A stretch of DNA of 64,000 nucleotides, taken from positions 124,001 through 188,000 of the forward strand of contig JALJCQ010000008.1 of the NCBI GenBank assembly GCA_023091665.1, read 5' to 3'. The notes below the pieces were generated by a model. The model did no database searches, was not told the origin of the DNA, and was given only the letters and a program-made list of their open reading frames with translations. Origin of the DNA: Pythium myriotylum. Taxonomy: Eukaryota; Oomycota; Peronosporomycetes; Pythiales; Pythiaceae. A program made the position numbers and the translations under genes. Position 1 is the stretch's first letter, and each line of letters begins with the position of its first letter. Below, in pieces: positions 1 to 10,476 of the stretch.

Positions 1-1385
1 CTGCCCAAGCTGGACACAGCATTCTGAGACAGGTTCTTCGTGCTGACAAGCACATAGTCGCCTGGCTTGAACACATGCGTGTTCTTCCGACCGTGCTTGT
101 CGGCTTGTTCCTTCTGAACATCTTGGGCAGCTGCCATCGCGTCACGCACGCGGGTGATGACATTCACACGTGTCGACAAGAACTCGTCGATCTTGCGGCG
201 CTCCGCCGACTTGGAAACACCTTCCAACTGGGAGGCAAGTAATTGCCGAGCCCCTCCCCCACCAGACCGGGCACTGCCCATGAGACAGAGCAGCAGCGCT
301 GGGTGTCTCAACCCGTTCACGTAGAACGGCGACAGACCTGTCGAGGCATGAACAGAGTTGTTCATGGCGAACTCCACCATGGGGAGGTGGTCGCACCACG
401 AGAGTGGGTCACTCGCACAATACGAGCGGAGGATATCCTCGACGACGCGGTTGGCGCGCTCGGTCTGACCATCGGTCTCCGGATGGTCCGTCGTCGACAT
501 GTCGAGCCTGGAGCCCAGGATTTGGAAAAGTCCCTCCCAGAAATCGCTGGTGAATCGGGGATCCCGATCGGAGACAACCGAATCGGGCAAGCCGTGGAGA
601 CGGAATACGACGTCAACGAAGAGTCGTGCACAGTCGAGACCTGTGCAGGTGTCTGACACCGGAGCAAGATGAACCATCTTGCTGAGACGGTCGACGAAGG
701 CCAGCACACCATTGTGCCCTCTGGACGTCTTCGGCATGCCGAAGAAGAAGTCCATGCTCACAGAGCGCCAGCAGTCTCTGGGGACAGGCAGGCTCTGAAG
801 CGGGGCCTGAGAGTGTGAAGTTGGCTTCACTTGTTGACAGACGTCACACGTGCGGACATACCGCGACACCCACTAGTACATCTTGGGCCACCAAAATCTT
901 GGGCTGAGAAGCGAGTATGTCTTCTCACGGCCAAGATGGCCAGCACCGGGTGCGTCGTGGGCACCATGCGCGATCACATATCACAGGTCGTCGTCTGCAG
1001 GAACGACAACGCGAGCTTCTTCGCTGTTCGAGACCTGATATTTCAGGAGGCCGTCTTCGAACGTGTACCGATGGAGTCGGGCTCGAACACGAGGCGAGAG
1101 AGACTTCTCCGAGTCGGATGACTTGAGAGCACGAATGATCTCCGCACATTGTGCGTCGCCTGCGTAGGCGTCACGAATCAAGTCGTAGACATCAGAAGCA
1201 ACTGATGTGAGATGGTGTATCTCGTAGTCGGGACGCCGAGAGAGTGCGTCCGCCAGCACGTTGAGCCGACCCGGCTTGTACTCAACAGTAAAGTTGTATT
1301 CTGAAAAGAATGACAACCAGCGAGCCATTCGCGGCGACAAGTGTGGAGACTGTGTCGCTGTGCGTAGAGACGCATGGTCCGTATA
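1..1385 (-). pseudogene. pol 3' part of element A: end of RNase H plus integrase
   Basis: Reading the minus strand, one frame is conserved from the RNase H tail (ARWLSFFSEYNF, then LADALSRRPDYE) into integrase and stays open to the window edge apart from two stops: TGA at 981-983 directly after the VVVPADDDL motif, and TAG at 873-875 inside the zinc-binding region. The HHCC cysteines (TCDVCQQVKP), the DFFFGMP region with the first catalytic Asp, VSDRDPRFTS with the second, and HPETDGQTERANR with the Glu are all readable. The two stops make it a pseudogene; otherwise it matches the intact integrase of element B. The first 45 codons or so before 1340 are in a shifted frame because of the insertion at 1386-1596. 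Confidence 0.88.
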
Positions 1386-1596
1386 TATATATATATATAT
1401 ATATATATTTGGGAAAGTAGAGTCACATTCACTTAGTTGGTGGGGTCCGCACTAACCGACGTAATTCTACTCATCTGAACGCACTAAGTCCATTCGCTCA
1501 TGTAGCTGGTGGAGCGCGGCGGTGTCGTTGTGGTGGTCGCAGGGCAATAGGCCGTGGTCTTTTCTGGCGGGACGTCGTAGGGTGGGGATCATGAGT
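1386..1596 (-). mobile_element. 211-bp insertion with (TA)n tail and 14-bp target duplication
   Basis: The RNase H coding sequence of element A is cut after the TDHA codons. The 14-mer GCATGGTCCGTATA is present at 1372-1385 and again at 1597-1610, as expected for a target site duplication, and the coding sequence resumes across it. One end of the insert is an (AT) run at about 1381-1408, like the simple-sequence tail of a non-LTR retroposon read on the minus strand. The insert is too short to classify; a strongly 5'-truncated LINE or a SINE are the plausible readings. Confidence 0.7.
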
Positions 1597-1610
1597 GCAT
1601 GGTCCGTATA

Positions 1611-3965
1611 GACCACGAACGGCAACGCGCCGAGAAGGTGAACACGGAACTTCACCAAGGCGTACTTCATCGCCAACAACTCCTTGTCGTGAACTGGGTA
1701 GTTCTTCTCGGCCGCTTGGAGTTGCCGAGACTGGTAAGAGATGACTCTCTCGTGACCATCTTGGTCCTTCTGCAAAAGTGCACAGCCGATCGCATAGTCG
1801 GAGGCGTCACAGACGACGCTGTACTGGGCGGAGCCATCCGGCAACGCCAGGATCGGCGCTTGGAGGAGACTCTCCTTGATTTTCTGGAAGGCAGCTTCCG
1901 TGTCGTGAGACCACGACCACTCAACGTCATTCTTGAGCAGCTGAGTCAGCGGCCGAGCCATCTCGGCGTAGTTCTTCGTGAACCGGTGCAAGTAGTTGGC
2001 GAGACCCAACCACTTGCGTAGGTCCTTCACAGACCGTGGCGATGGCCACTCGGCGATTGCCTTCACCTTCTCGGGATCCGCCCGAACACCGTCGACTCCG
2101 ACGAAACACCCAAGCACTGGGATCTCTTCGGCACCGAAGATACACTTATCCAAGTTGACATAAAGCTTATGCTCCTCGAGGCATTCGAGAACTTGGCGGA
2201 GGTGATCCTCATGGAGCGTATCCAAATCACGACCGGGCTCCGGCTTCGTGTGGACGTAGATGTCGTCAAAGTACGTCTGCGCGAACGCTCGCAGGGGACG
2301 GAACAAATGGGTCACCAAGCGATTGAACGTCGCTGGGGCGTTCGACAGTCCCTGTGGCATCACGAGCCACTCCCAGAGCATGCCGCTCGGCGTACTGACG
2401 GCAGTCTTGGGGATGTCCCCACGCTCCATGAGCACTTGGTAATAACCGTCGACCAAGTCGAGAGAACTGAATTTCTTCGCGCCGGACATCCGGTGGATGA
2501 TCACATCCTTCCGAGGGATCGGAGTGGACGCAGGAATCGTCTGTGCGTTCAACTTGTTGTACGCGTGGACGATCCTCCACTTGCCATTTGGCTTGCGCAT
2601 ACAGAACGTTGGTGCGCTGTGCGGCGAGACGCTCTCGCGCACCAGGCCAGCCTTGGCTTTCTTGGCAAAGAATTCATCAATGAAGTCCGATTGTTCGGCC
2701 GGCAGAGCCCACTGGCGAACCGTCGCATAGCTCGAGCCAGGCTTGAGCTTGATCTCGTGGCGAACGCCACGATCAGGGGGCAGCCCCGCGGCGGGTTCTT
2801 GCTGAGGCAAGTCTCCGCAAACCGCTTGACCAGCGGATAGAAGCGATCTTTCGGATTCTTGAGGATGGCCGAACCACGGCGCGCGTCAAACTTCTGACGA
2901 AACTCAACGAGGACATCCTCGTCAATCACCGTCGAGGTGTTGAGTTTAGCGAGGTCTCGCCCAGATCGGAGGATCACAACCTCAGCGATCTCACCAGCCT
3001 TGAGCTCGCGGACGAAATCGTCCATAGGGAGTTCCTCCAAGCTAGTCAGCTCAGAGAACTCTGGCAACGGTGCCATATCGACCGTGAACGGATCGATCGA
3101 CGATCCCGTCATCACATCAACGATGTGCACGTCATACGACGCGTCCGAGAGCGGGAGTGGCTCAGGCCTGGGCTCGGTCATATCCGACGACCCTGAAAGC
3201 GGCTCGACCGCACGCGGACACGCGACAAGGGGACAAATCCCGGAAGCATCTTCCATGCTGGTACTCGGAGGGGGCGGAGACAACTCGACGCCCTCTTCTA
3301 CGCCGTACTCCACGGCAGACGGCACGACCGTCTCCGGAACACCCGAGGTGTCCATGGCGTTCACTACGCCAATGAAGTAGGCACTTCCATCATCTTTGAT
3401 GAGGCTCATCAGCCGGCGGACGAAGGAGGGTTCATGACGCTCCTGAGCTCCGTTCCTGCCGGGAGACGTGGTCCCAATCGACTTGGTCCTCCAGTCGATC
3501 CATGGCTCGTGGCGCTCGAGCCACGGGATTCCGAGGATGAGGTCAAACCTCTCATTCATGTCGAGGACTGTAAAGCGCTCGACTGAGTCGAAATCGACAA
3601 ACGCAATGCGTAGACTTCGATCTTCTTCGTCTCTGCGACGATGCCCGTCGCAAGACGCACCGAGACTCTTCCAGATCTCGCTCACAAGCTAGAGCAAACA
3701 GAGAAGCATTCTCAGCAATACTTTGCTTGCGACCATAATTGCGCGTCGCACCAGAGTCGATTAAGACTCTGAAGGGACGTGCAAATCCCTTCACTTGAGC
3801 AGTGACGACGATGAGCTCGCCACTGATGCGCAGTTCATCAACTGCTGAGAAGAGATCTTCTTCCGGGGGCACCCCACCTTGCGATACTGCCGAACTCGGC
3901 GTCGCGGAGCGAGGAGTGATCGCCCCAGTAGACTGCCCCGCGTCTACTGGGAACTGTCGTTTCCC
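1611..3965 (-). pseudogene. pol 5' part of element A: protease, reverse transcriptase, RNase H
   Basis: Aspartic protease motif LIDSGATRN lies near 3760; a frame break near 3685 and another near 2810 split protease from RT. RT (about 1850-2800) has SLDLVDGYY with the first catalytic Asp, MPQGLSNAPATF, and YFDDIYVH with the paired Asp of motif C. RNase H follows with CDASDYAIG, HDKELLAMKY and YTDHA, where the 211-bp insertion interrupts it. Protein order and motifs are those of Ty3/Gypsy chromoviruses. Pol lies in the -1 frame relative to gag. Broken and not expected to be functional. Confidence 0.9.
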
Positions 3966-5079
3966 TGCGACGTGGAAGCAGATCCACCTCGGTTTCCCGA
4001 GCGCCGCGGCCGACCACGACGGGCACGACCACCGCCCCTCTTGCGCGGACAATTCCGCTGGAAGTGACCGAACTTCCCACAAGTGGAATACTTGATGTGA
4101 AGAGCCTTCACGTCGATCGCACGCAAGTCGACCGTGCTGAGATCGACTCCACTGAGGTCGATGACGCTCAGGTCCATCGGTCCGACGACCGGTGGTGGAA
4201 CCGGCGTGACCGGAGGCGGCGCTGCCGGACTCGCGGATAAACCGCGCGAGAGACGCTGAACGTAGTCCTCTCGCAGCGCGACGACGAACGCGTCTTCTAG
4301 GAGCACGGGCCCCTCGCGGAAAACCGCAGCCTTCTCAGGACCGGGATCCATCCCTTCCATGAACGTCGTCAGCATGACGTCTTCTGCGAGCGCATTCGCA
4401 GCCATGTTGGCACGGAGTTGACGTAACTCCTGCACATACGTGTGCAGCTCGCGGCCACCTTGCCGACAAGCGAGGAACGCAGCTCGCTGGCGATGCGCCA
4501 CATTTGGCGGTTGAAACATCGATATCATCGCCTTGGCAAGCGTTGCCCACTCGGAAAAACATCCGGGATGCGACGTCTCGCACGCGAGGGCCAAGATCTT
4601 CGCCCGGCCCGTCATGTTCGAGATCGCAAAGGCGATCTTCTGCCGTTCATCACGGATGCAGCCGGCTGCTGTGGCGAGCTCGATCTCGCGTTGCCAGAAG
4701 GCATGATTGTCGCTGTCTTCACCCGAATACGGGGAAACCGGAACCTTCACGGCCTTCGGACGTTCCGGAGGTGCCGGCGACAGCACATAGGTACCGTCGG
4801 CGGCACCTGGGCTGTCTGGCTAGCCTGAGTCGTGGATACGCGGGACGTCACGACGTCAAGGAGATACGTCTCGAGGGCTGCCTCGTAGTCGCGAACACGC
4901 GCGACATGTGGGAGGACTTCGCCAGAGCCGCGTCGAAGCAGCTCGATGACGCTTGCTCGGCCATTGATGGCCTCCATCTTCTGGAGATAGGCCCACTGGG
5001 CCTCATCCAGGTACGGATGGTCTTGACGGGACAGCGTCGGATGGCTTGACGCCATCACGAAGTCGGAAGCTTCAGACAT
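3944..5079 (-). pseudogene. gag of element A with frameshift and damaged zinc knuckle
   Basis: An ATG at 5079 opens a gag-like frame (MSEASDFVMASS) that runs to about 4790, where it must shift by one base to continue from 4786 to the TAG at 3944-3946. The long helical capsid-like middle (WQREIELATAAG, TYVQELRQLRANM) resembles element B gag. The single CCHC knuckle near 4085 reads KYSTCGKFGHFQRNC: the first Cys position is Tyr (TAT instead of TGT), so zinc binding is probably lost. The C-terminus is Arg/Gly-rich, as in nucleocapsid tails. Confidence 0.82.
3959..3965 (-). promoter_or_regulatory. Probable -1 ribosomal frameshift site (GGGAAAC)
   Basis: On the minus strand the last gag codons contain G GGA AAC in the correct phase, 13 bases before the gag stop at 3944. 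The pol/protease frame is the -1 frame, so slipping here would fuse gag to pol. GGGAAAC is an established slippery heptamer of the X XXY YYZ type. Confidence 0.72.
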
Positions 5080-5106
5080 AACGATGTCGGCGTCGGATTG
5101 ACGACA

Positions 5107-5117
5107 AGTGCTACCAA
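5107..5117 (-). other. Primer-binding-site-like sequence of element A
   Basis: Minus-strand TGGTAGCACTT begins two bases inside the 5' LTR end, the usual place and TGG start of a tRNA primer-binding site. The same 11 bases sit in the same place in element B (30639-30649). The cognate tRNA was not identified. Confidence 0.6.
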
Positions 5118-5118
5118 G

Positions 5119-5421
5119 TGTAACGGTCCACGACCGTACACAGCATTTCGCTTGGAGGAAGCGTGAGCAGCCGCTCCGAGTCGACCCCTGTCGACGAGCG
5201 CCAAAGACTTGGCAAAAGGCGAACTCCTTGTACTCAGATTATTCCCCTAGGGAATGATCCCCCCTATACCTGATATCCCTGGTATCTAATACCCAGGGAT
5301 ATCACCTACTGAATCTAATAAAAGAGAGTCACTACTTAGGGTAACTTTTCCCCTAAGTGGACCACACACGTTATGTACATACACAACCTAATCTACTTGT
5401 GTACCCTTGTACCCCGTTACA
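5119..5421 (-). repeat. 5' LTR of element A
   Basis: A 303-bp segment bounded by TGTAACGG on the plus strand at 5119 and by CGTTACA ending at 5421, i.e. TG...CA on the minus strand with short inverted ends. It directly precedes the PBS and gag. Only one LTR is in the window, so the end at 5421 rests on the inverted ends alone. Confidence 0.68.
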
Positions 5422-6535
5422 ACCAGGAACTGCTACGGCAGCTCAGGCGCTGCTTTCGCACGCTCAGTAGAAACTTCGTCCTCCTTGTGCGGGGACTGGA
5501 AGATCGTTGAAGGTTGAGGACTCGGAATTCGCGACGTGGATTCTTTCTTGTTTTAAACAGAACGAATCCATGTCGTCAATGTTGGAATACACAAACCACT
5601 GTAATATATTAACTAGAAGCCAATACCGTTGAAACTGTACGTGCATAGAAAGCCTGTGCTGATCGGCCTCTTTGATGATCGTGAGTGTGACTACCATACG
5701 GAAGTTGTTCTTTCCATGTACGCCCGTGTGGAAGCAAAACTCTCTCGGCTCAAAATAAGAATCGAAGTGGTTCATTACAAGTCGTACTGTTGTGTGGTGT
5801 CTACTGTATTCTACTACCCGCCTTTTCGCAATGCCACACCACCAACTCATCCTAACTTAGTTAGGTGTGCGCTATGCACAACTGTCCGTCTGACCTTCGC
5901 GTACCTGGTGGTTCCACGCAGTGAAATGACAAGATTTTACATAGACAGTGCATTTCGATTTCAAAAGGAAACCACATAAACTTTATGGACCGGTTATGTA
6001 CGGCTACTGGATCACTCATTCGGGTTGTCCGTTCCAGTTAGTACTGCTGCGCAGTGCACACAGACACGCACGCACACACCCATTCGGTTATGCGCAGGAG
6101 CCAAACTTATCGCAACAAAGAAATGACGGAGCTTCGGTCGCATTGGGTGCTCTCGGATTGGCAGCTCCTGCGTGCCCACGAAGACGATCTCGCGCCAATC
6201 CTACCGTCCGCTTCCAAGTGATCGGCGCACTCAAACGCATTTCGTAGGTTTACGCCTTCCCGCAGGTCTGGTCGTCTCCCAGGAGTCGAACAAGGTACTG
6301 TAAACTGCACACGGATACAGTAGCATTCCGGAACGGCTCGCGTTGGATTCATCACCAAGAGAAATGTCTAACGACGGAGCAAGTCTTGAGGACCATCCGG
6401 TTTTGTGCAGAAAGCGGTATTCACATATGGTTGAATGAATAAATAGAAGCAACCGCAGACGGCGCTGAGGGGCTCAGCTCGCTCACCGATTGCGCGTTGT
6501 GCGTCTCCCATCAGTATGAGCTCGTTCCCTCGGGA
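5422..6535. other. Intergenic stretch, nothing recognised
   Basis: About 1.1 kb, less GC-rich than its surroundings. Open frames here are short and lack recognisable motifs. I see no RNA gene or repeat with a partner elsewhere in the window. Confidence 0.5.
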
Positions 6536-6551
6536 CCCCACTCCGCTATTT
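6536..6551 (+). promoter_or_regulatory. Oomycete-type initiator (Inr) of the LPMO-like gene
   Basis: CCCCACTCCGCTATTT matches 12 of 16 positions of the oomycete initiator consensus GCTCATTYYNCAWTTT and ends 36 nt before the ATG at 6587, the short leader typical of oomycete genes. Confidence 0.5.
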
Positions 6552-6586
6552 GCCTCACTTCGAGAGGCGACTCCCGGATCAACACA

Positions 6587-7387
6587 ATGGGTGTTCACAG
6601 AATTGTTGCAATCGCTGCCGTCAGCGCGTTGATCATCTCTCACCATCTCAAGGAGGTCGAAGCACACGCGTTTCTCCTCCTTCCCAAAGCCGAGTTTGCG
6701 ATTAAGGAGAAGAACCATTACGCCTACGTCGTGCCGGGCGAAAAGGCTCCGCCCTATTCATCCTACATCACCGGTAACGCGGAGAAGAACGCGCAAGGGT
6801 TCACGGCAAACTACAAGAAGCTCAAGCCGTCATCGCTCAAGGATTTCATCCTGAAGAACCAAGAGCCAGTCAAGGATTTGAAACCAGGCGCGACCCCGGA
6901 GTGCGGATATTCAAAGGCAAACATCGCAGCCCAACCGCTCCCTGACCACATCGAGTTCGGTAACTACAACCTACAACTGTCCGGTGGCCTACATCCGGGA
7001 CCCTGCGAAGCCTGGTGTGATGATGAGATTGTCATCCCGTTCACAGAAGATTGTCGTACCCGCTTTCAGAAGCCGATCCCGTACGACAAGGCGAAGTGCG
7101 TCGGCAAGTCCCGCTTCACGTTCTATTGGCTGGCGACGCACTTTCCGCCCTTTCAGGTCTATATTGGCTGTGCTCCTTTGCAAGGGGCTACGAACCGAGG
7201 CAGCGGCCCGAAGAACACGATTAGGAACAGAGCCAACGATATCAGCAAGGACAACGTCAAGGTCGAGTCGAAGACTGTGAACAACACTTCTCCATCGTCC
7301 CCACTGAAGCCGAGTGCAGCGCCAGGTTCTGGCAATCTTTCACCTTCTGTTCGTGGTGGCAACTGTAGGCCCAAACGCAAGAACTAG
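6587..7387 (+). CDS. Secreted AA17-like lytic polysaccharide monooxygenase
   Basis: A 266-residue single-exon protein. I chose the ATG at 6587 over upstream codons because it opens directly into a signal peptide (residues 1-26, MGVHRIVAIAAVSALIIS) with predicted cleavage at VEA, which leaves His27 as the mature N-terminus (HAFLLLPKAEF). An N-terminal His is the copper-histidine-brace signature of LPMOs. Further features: a Cys-rich core (GPCEAWCDD, KCVGKSRFTFYW) and a distal THFPPFQVYIGC segment where the second brace His and axial aromatic residue would lie. The last 50 residues are a Ser/Pro/Lys-rich tail. AA17 is an oomycete family whose characterised Phytophthora members oxidise homogalacturonan during plant infection. 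The family call rests on pattern memory; substrate is inference. Confidence 0.72.
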   Translation: MGVHRIVAIAAVSALIISHHLKEVEAHAFLLLPKAEFAIKEKNHYAYVVPGEKAPPYSSYITGNAEKNAQGFTANYKKLKPSSLKDFILKNQEPVKDLKPGATPECGYSKANIAAQPLPDHIEFGNYNLQLSGGLHPGPCEAWCDDEIVIPFTEDCRTRFQKPIPYDKAKCVGKSRFTFYWLATHFPPFQVYIGCAPLQGATNRGSGPKNTIRNRANDISKDNVKVESKTVNNTSPSSPLKPSAAPGSGNLSPSVRGGNCRPKRKN

Positions 7388-7603
7388 TAACTTCGGGGGA
7401 AACGGAGGTCTCTGTCAGCAGCTTTGGTTTTGAAGACTGTGGCCAAAGGCAACTGGAATGTGACGCAAAATCTGTACAATATGACCAGCAGGAACGACAT
7501 GTTGATTCTCAATCATTGATACCTGGAGCGTTCTTGCTTTAACCATGACTTGAAATGGGTAGTTCTCTGGGTATGTATGTCCCGAGAATCTCCGTGATTG
7601 TGC

Positions 7604-7840
7604 TTCAATACGCCCAAGCACGACAAAAAAAGTGAGTGGCAGACGCTGCTGCGAACCTAGCCATGGATACCAAGACCAACAGTGAAGCGCACTCTCCGAC
7701 AGACAACGAGCGGCACCAGGACATCGCGACTCTCCTTCACGGAGATATCGGCCACACGAGAGAAGGTCATCCTTAAACTAGGCCCTGCGCCGACTATAGG
7801 TTTCTAGATAAGCAAACCAATAGACCTCCATTTCATCCTG
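7604..7840 (+). mobile_element. 5'-truncated LINE fragment (RNase H tail and 3' UTR)
   Basis: From about 7638 the sequence matches the reverse complement of the LINE at 44800-44995: the end of RNase H (LAMDTKTNSEAHSPTDNER), its stop, then the shared 3' UTR with CTAGATAAGCAAACC. TGATTGTGC occurs at about 7594 and again near 7839 and may be the target duplication. Only the last 200 bp of the LINE are present. Confidence 0.72.
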
Positions 7841-8486
7841 ATTGTGCGTCAGTAATGTAACTGGTATCTTCGCCTAGACAAATGTCGAAAACGACTATTT
7901 CATGTGAATGTCCACCCAGTCACCCCTCATTGTGCGTGTGCCTCTTTTCACTGGATGCCAATCCAGCTCAGTCGTAGAACCTTCCCCTTTCCTTGCGGGT
8001 CCATCATGTGCGAGCCACCATCGATTGGAGCCTCGGAACTAGAGCTCGGTGATCTTCATGCGCCATTGGCGAGTTTCCGTGCATGCTCGCACTAATCACA
8101 ATACGCACTGAGGTACCGAGCCCCGCACCTCGAGCTCACACGACAGGATATAACAAACAAACAAGCAAGCAAACAAACCAACAAACAAAAGACAGTCAAA
8201 CATGGAACATGGAATGCACTGATCGAGTCAACAATCTACACAACAATCGAAACATCGATACTATCCACCCCCTCGCGGCCACCTCGGCTCAAAACATGGA
8301 TGGTTGAGTAGTAGAACGTAGAACGGGGACATAGGAAGTGACGGTCGGTTTCCGACCGAGCAGCACGAGTACGACGACTGGCTCGACTGGCTCGACTGGC
8401 ACGACTGGCACGACTGGCACTAAGACGACCAGCATGACGCGACGCGACGGGCACGGCTCCCTTGTCCTTGATCGCCTAGACAGGAG
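7841..8486. other. Intergenic, with two simple repeats
   Basis: Contains an (AAAC)-like run at about 8150-8190 and a 9-10-mer tandem array (TCGACTGGC variants) at about 8378-8425. It probably includes the 3' flank of the minus-strand gene ending at 8487. No gene seen. Confidence 0.55.
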
Positions 8487-9662
8487 TTACTGTCGCGCCG
8501 GCGAGCTCAACTCGTCCGAAGCGGCAGGCGACGCCGATGTGGACAGATCGGACGGCTCGACCGGCTCGATCGGGTCGGACAGCTCGCCCGGCTCGATTGG
8601 AGCCGTCATATTGATGTCCGGTGCCGGAAGAACCTGCCCAGGCCCGCTCGGCCCACCGCCTACCGAGGTGGGCGCAGGAGCAGGCGTCGGGAGAGGCGCA
8701 AGAGCGGGTGTCGGTAGTGGCGCAAGAGCGGGTGTCGGTAGTGGCGCAGGAGCGGGCGTTGGTGCAGCACTTGGCGTTGGCGTCGATTCCGGCGTCGAGG
8801 TCGGTGCCGGCTTGGCGGGTGGCTCGCCCGGCGTTGGAACGGGAGTCGACACCACATCCATCGTCGGCACGGACGGAATCGGCGAGTCGGTGTTGCCGCC
8901 ACTGGTGGTTTGTGGTGGAGGAACGTTCGCCGGAGCTGGCGGCGTTGGCTTGCCGATCGGCTGGGACGGCTCCGGAGCCGGCGGAGGCACTGTCGCAGGC
9001 GTCTGTGGTGGCTGTGGCGGCGGTTTCGCCGTGTCCTTCGGAGCCTCCGGCACGGGCACGGGCACGGGCACGGGCACGGGCGCGGGCGCGGGAATGCCGA
9101 TGGGCTGGTCTGGGATTAGCTGCGGCACTGGCACCGGCAAGGGCAGCGGCACCGGTACAGGTCCCGGCTGGTTCACGTAGCCTCCACCAGGCTGACCACC
9201 CTTACCTCCTTTCGGCGGTGCAGGCGCAGGCGCCGGCTTTGGTTTTTGAGGCGCCGGTGCCGGCGCCGGTTTGGGCTTGTATGGTGCGGGGGCTGGTTTG
9301 GGCTTCTGTGGGGCTGGCGCTGGGGCCGGCTTGGGCTTGGGCTTGTATGGTGCAGGGGCCGGCTTGGGCTTCTGGGGCGCCGGTGCAGGCTTGGGCTTCT
9401 GGGGCGCCGGTGCAGGCTTGGGCTTCTGGGGCGCCGGTGCAGGCTTGGGCTTCTGGGGCGCCGGTGCAGGCTTGGGTTTCTGAGGCGCAGGCGCCGGCTT
9501 GGGCTTTTGAGGGGCCGGTCCCGGTGCCGGTGCGGGCATGGGAGCCTGCTGGACGGCGGAGCCGCCACCGTCGCCACCAACGACGCCATAGCCAGTGACA
9601 GGAGTCGAGTGAAGCGTGGCGACGAGCACAGCGAGAGGAGCGAGCGCGCGCAAGAACTTCAT
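8487..9662 (-). CDS. Secreted Pro/Ala/Lys-rich repeat protein
   Basis: A 391-residue protein, ATG at 9662. Residues 1-24 form a signal peptide (MKFLRALAPLAVLVATLHS then TPVTG). A Gly-rich stretch (GGDGGGSAVQQ) leads into about a dozen near-identical units of the type PAPAPQKPK (roughly residues 42-150), then Pro/Val and Pro/Ala/Thr-rich sequence, ending in an acidic tail (DELSSPARQ). There is no C-terminal hydrophobic GPI signal. It resembles extensin-like wall or adhesin proteins; I do not recognise a named family. The repeats are nearly identical in DNA, so copy number is likely variable. An interrupted paralogue of the N-terminus lies at 44733-46501. Confidence 0.8.
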   Translation of the reverse strand: MKFLRALAPLAVLVATLHSTPVTGYGVVGGDGGGSAVQQAPMPAPAPGPAPQKPKPAPAPQKPKPAPAPQKPKPAPAPQKPKPAPAPQKPKPAPAPQKPKPAPAPYKPKPKPAPAPAPQKPKPAPAPYKPKPAPAPAPQKPKPAPAPAPPKGGKGGQPGGGYVNQPGPVPVPLPLPVPVPQLIPDQPIGIPAPAPVPVPVPVPVPEAPKDTAKPPPQPPQTPATVPPPAPEPSQPIGKPTPPAPANVPPPQTTSGGNTDSPIPSVPTMDVVSTPVPTPGEPPAKPAPTSTPESTPTPSAAPTPAPAPLPTPALAPLPTPALAPLPTPAPAPTSVGGGPSGPGQVLPAPDINMTAPIEPGELSDPIEPVEPSDLSTSASPAASDELSSPARQ

Positions 9663-9755
9663 GATCGTGGTTGGGGCGGAGTGAAGTCAAGCCAAGCAGA
9701 GTCAAACCGAAGCGAGCCGAGGTGAGCGAAGCCGAGCAGCTGAGTGGGTCGTGGA

Positions 9756-9771
9756 AGATTGGAGAGTGAGA
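9756..9771 (-). promoter_or_regulatory. Oomycete-type initiator of the Pro-rich gene
   Basis: On the minus strand TCTCACTCTCCAATCT matches 13 of 16 positions of the oomycete Inr consensus, about 94 nt upstream of the ATG at 9662. Confidence 0.55.
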
Positions 9772-10437
9772 ACGCGGAGGTGGCAACAAAGGTCGGAGGT
9801 GGAGACTTTCGCTCACCGGCACTGTCCCTCGATGTCGGTTGATCGAGGCCTTGACTGTCAGTGTTGAGTTCGAAGGGAGACGTACAAGAGCGGGACAACG
9901 CCGCCATTGTCTACAAGGCCTAAGGTCTCTTCCGCGTACCGTGTGATACCGTATGGGACTAGGATATTATAGACGGAGAAGAAACGCAAAAGATCCGGCA
10001 TGGCCTCCCATCAGATGGACGACGCCCACTCGTTAACTCAGGGCGGGCTCCGTGGGTCCGACGTGGACGATTAAACGAGCACCGGTCCTTTACTCGGTCA
10101 ATCAACCAGAATCGGTAGCGGAGACTACTCATATCGTGCTAAACTACTCATATCGACGGTACGTTGAGACAAATGCAGACCGCGGTCACCGGATCCGGTG
10201 GGGAGGGAGACGAGTCGCCTCACCCCACCTGGGCAACTCAAGTTCGGTCTCAACGTCCGGAGCGGACCCGACTCACAAACCGAACCAAACCGGGCTACCT
10301 TTGCTGGTTTGTTGCCTCGCTCGAGTGTGCGTTTCCGCGGAGAGTCAGTTTGCTCCCACGCCTTGTTTTGTACTGTACTAATCGCGACAAACTACTATGC
10401 CGTGGTGTGGGTGGGTTAGTGTAAGTCAGAGTATGTA
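9772..10437. other. Intergenic, nothing recognised
   Basis: About 660 bp between the Pro-rich gene promoter and the mariner element. No credible coding frame, RNA gene or repeat partner was found. Confidence 0.5.
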
Positions 10438-10476
10438 CACCATTTCCCAGGCAACTTGCAAAATTTACCAAGCAAG
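10438..10476 (+). repeat. Left TIR of mariner-like element
   Basis: 39 bp, inverted match to 11916-11954, preceded by TA. Confidence 0.92.

Larger units (their letters stand above)
1..5421 (-). mobile_element. Element A: decayed Ty3/Gypsy LTR retrotransposon (partial)
   Basis: On the minus strand the order is LTR (5119-5421), PBS-like site, gag, protease, reverse transcriptase, RNase H and integrase; integrase runs off the left edge, so the 3' LTR is outside the window. Protein similarity to element B (22938-30957) is clear throughout, but the LTR sequences differ, so these are sister families. The copy is dead: one frame break in gag, two between protease and RT, an insertion in RNase H and two in-frame stops in integrase. 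Confidence 0.93.

Noticed and set aside
2169..2840. 223-codon plus-strand frame
   Set aside because: Lies opposite conserved RT coding sequence of element A and has no protein-like features.
7594..7848. Firm target duplication for the LINE fragment at 7604-7840
   Set aside because: TGATTGTGC repeats at both sides but the left copy is about 35 bp from where LINE similarity starts, so it is recorded only as possible.
8338..9598. Long Gly- and Trp-rich open frames on the plus strand opposite the Pro-rich gene
   Set aside because: They are reverse-complement shadows of the GC-rich Pro/Ala/Lys repeat; the minus-strand frame has a signal peptide and an initiator.
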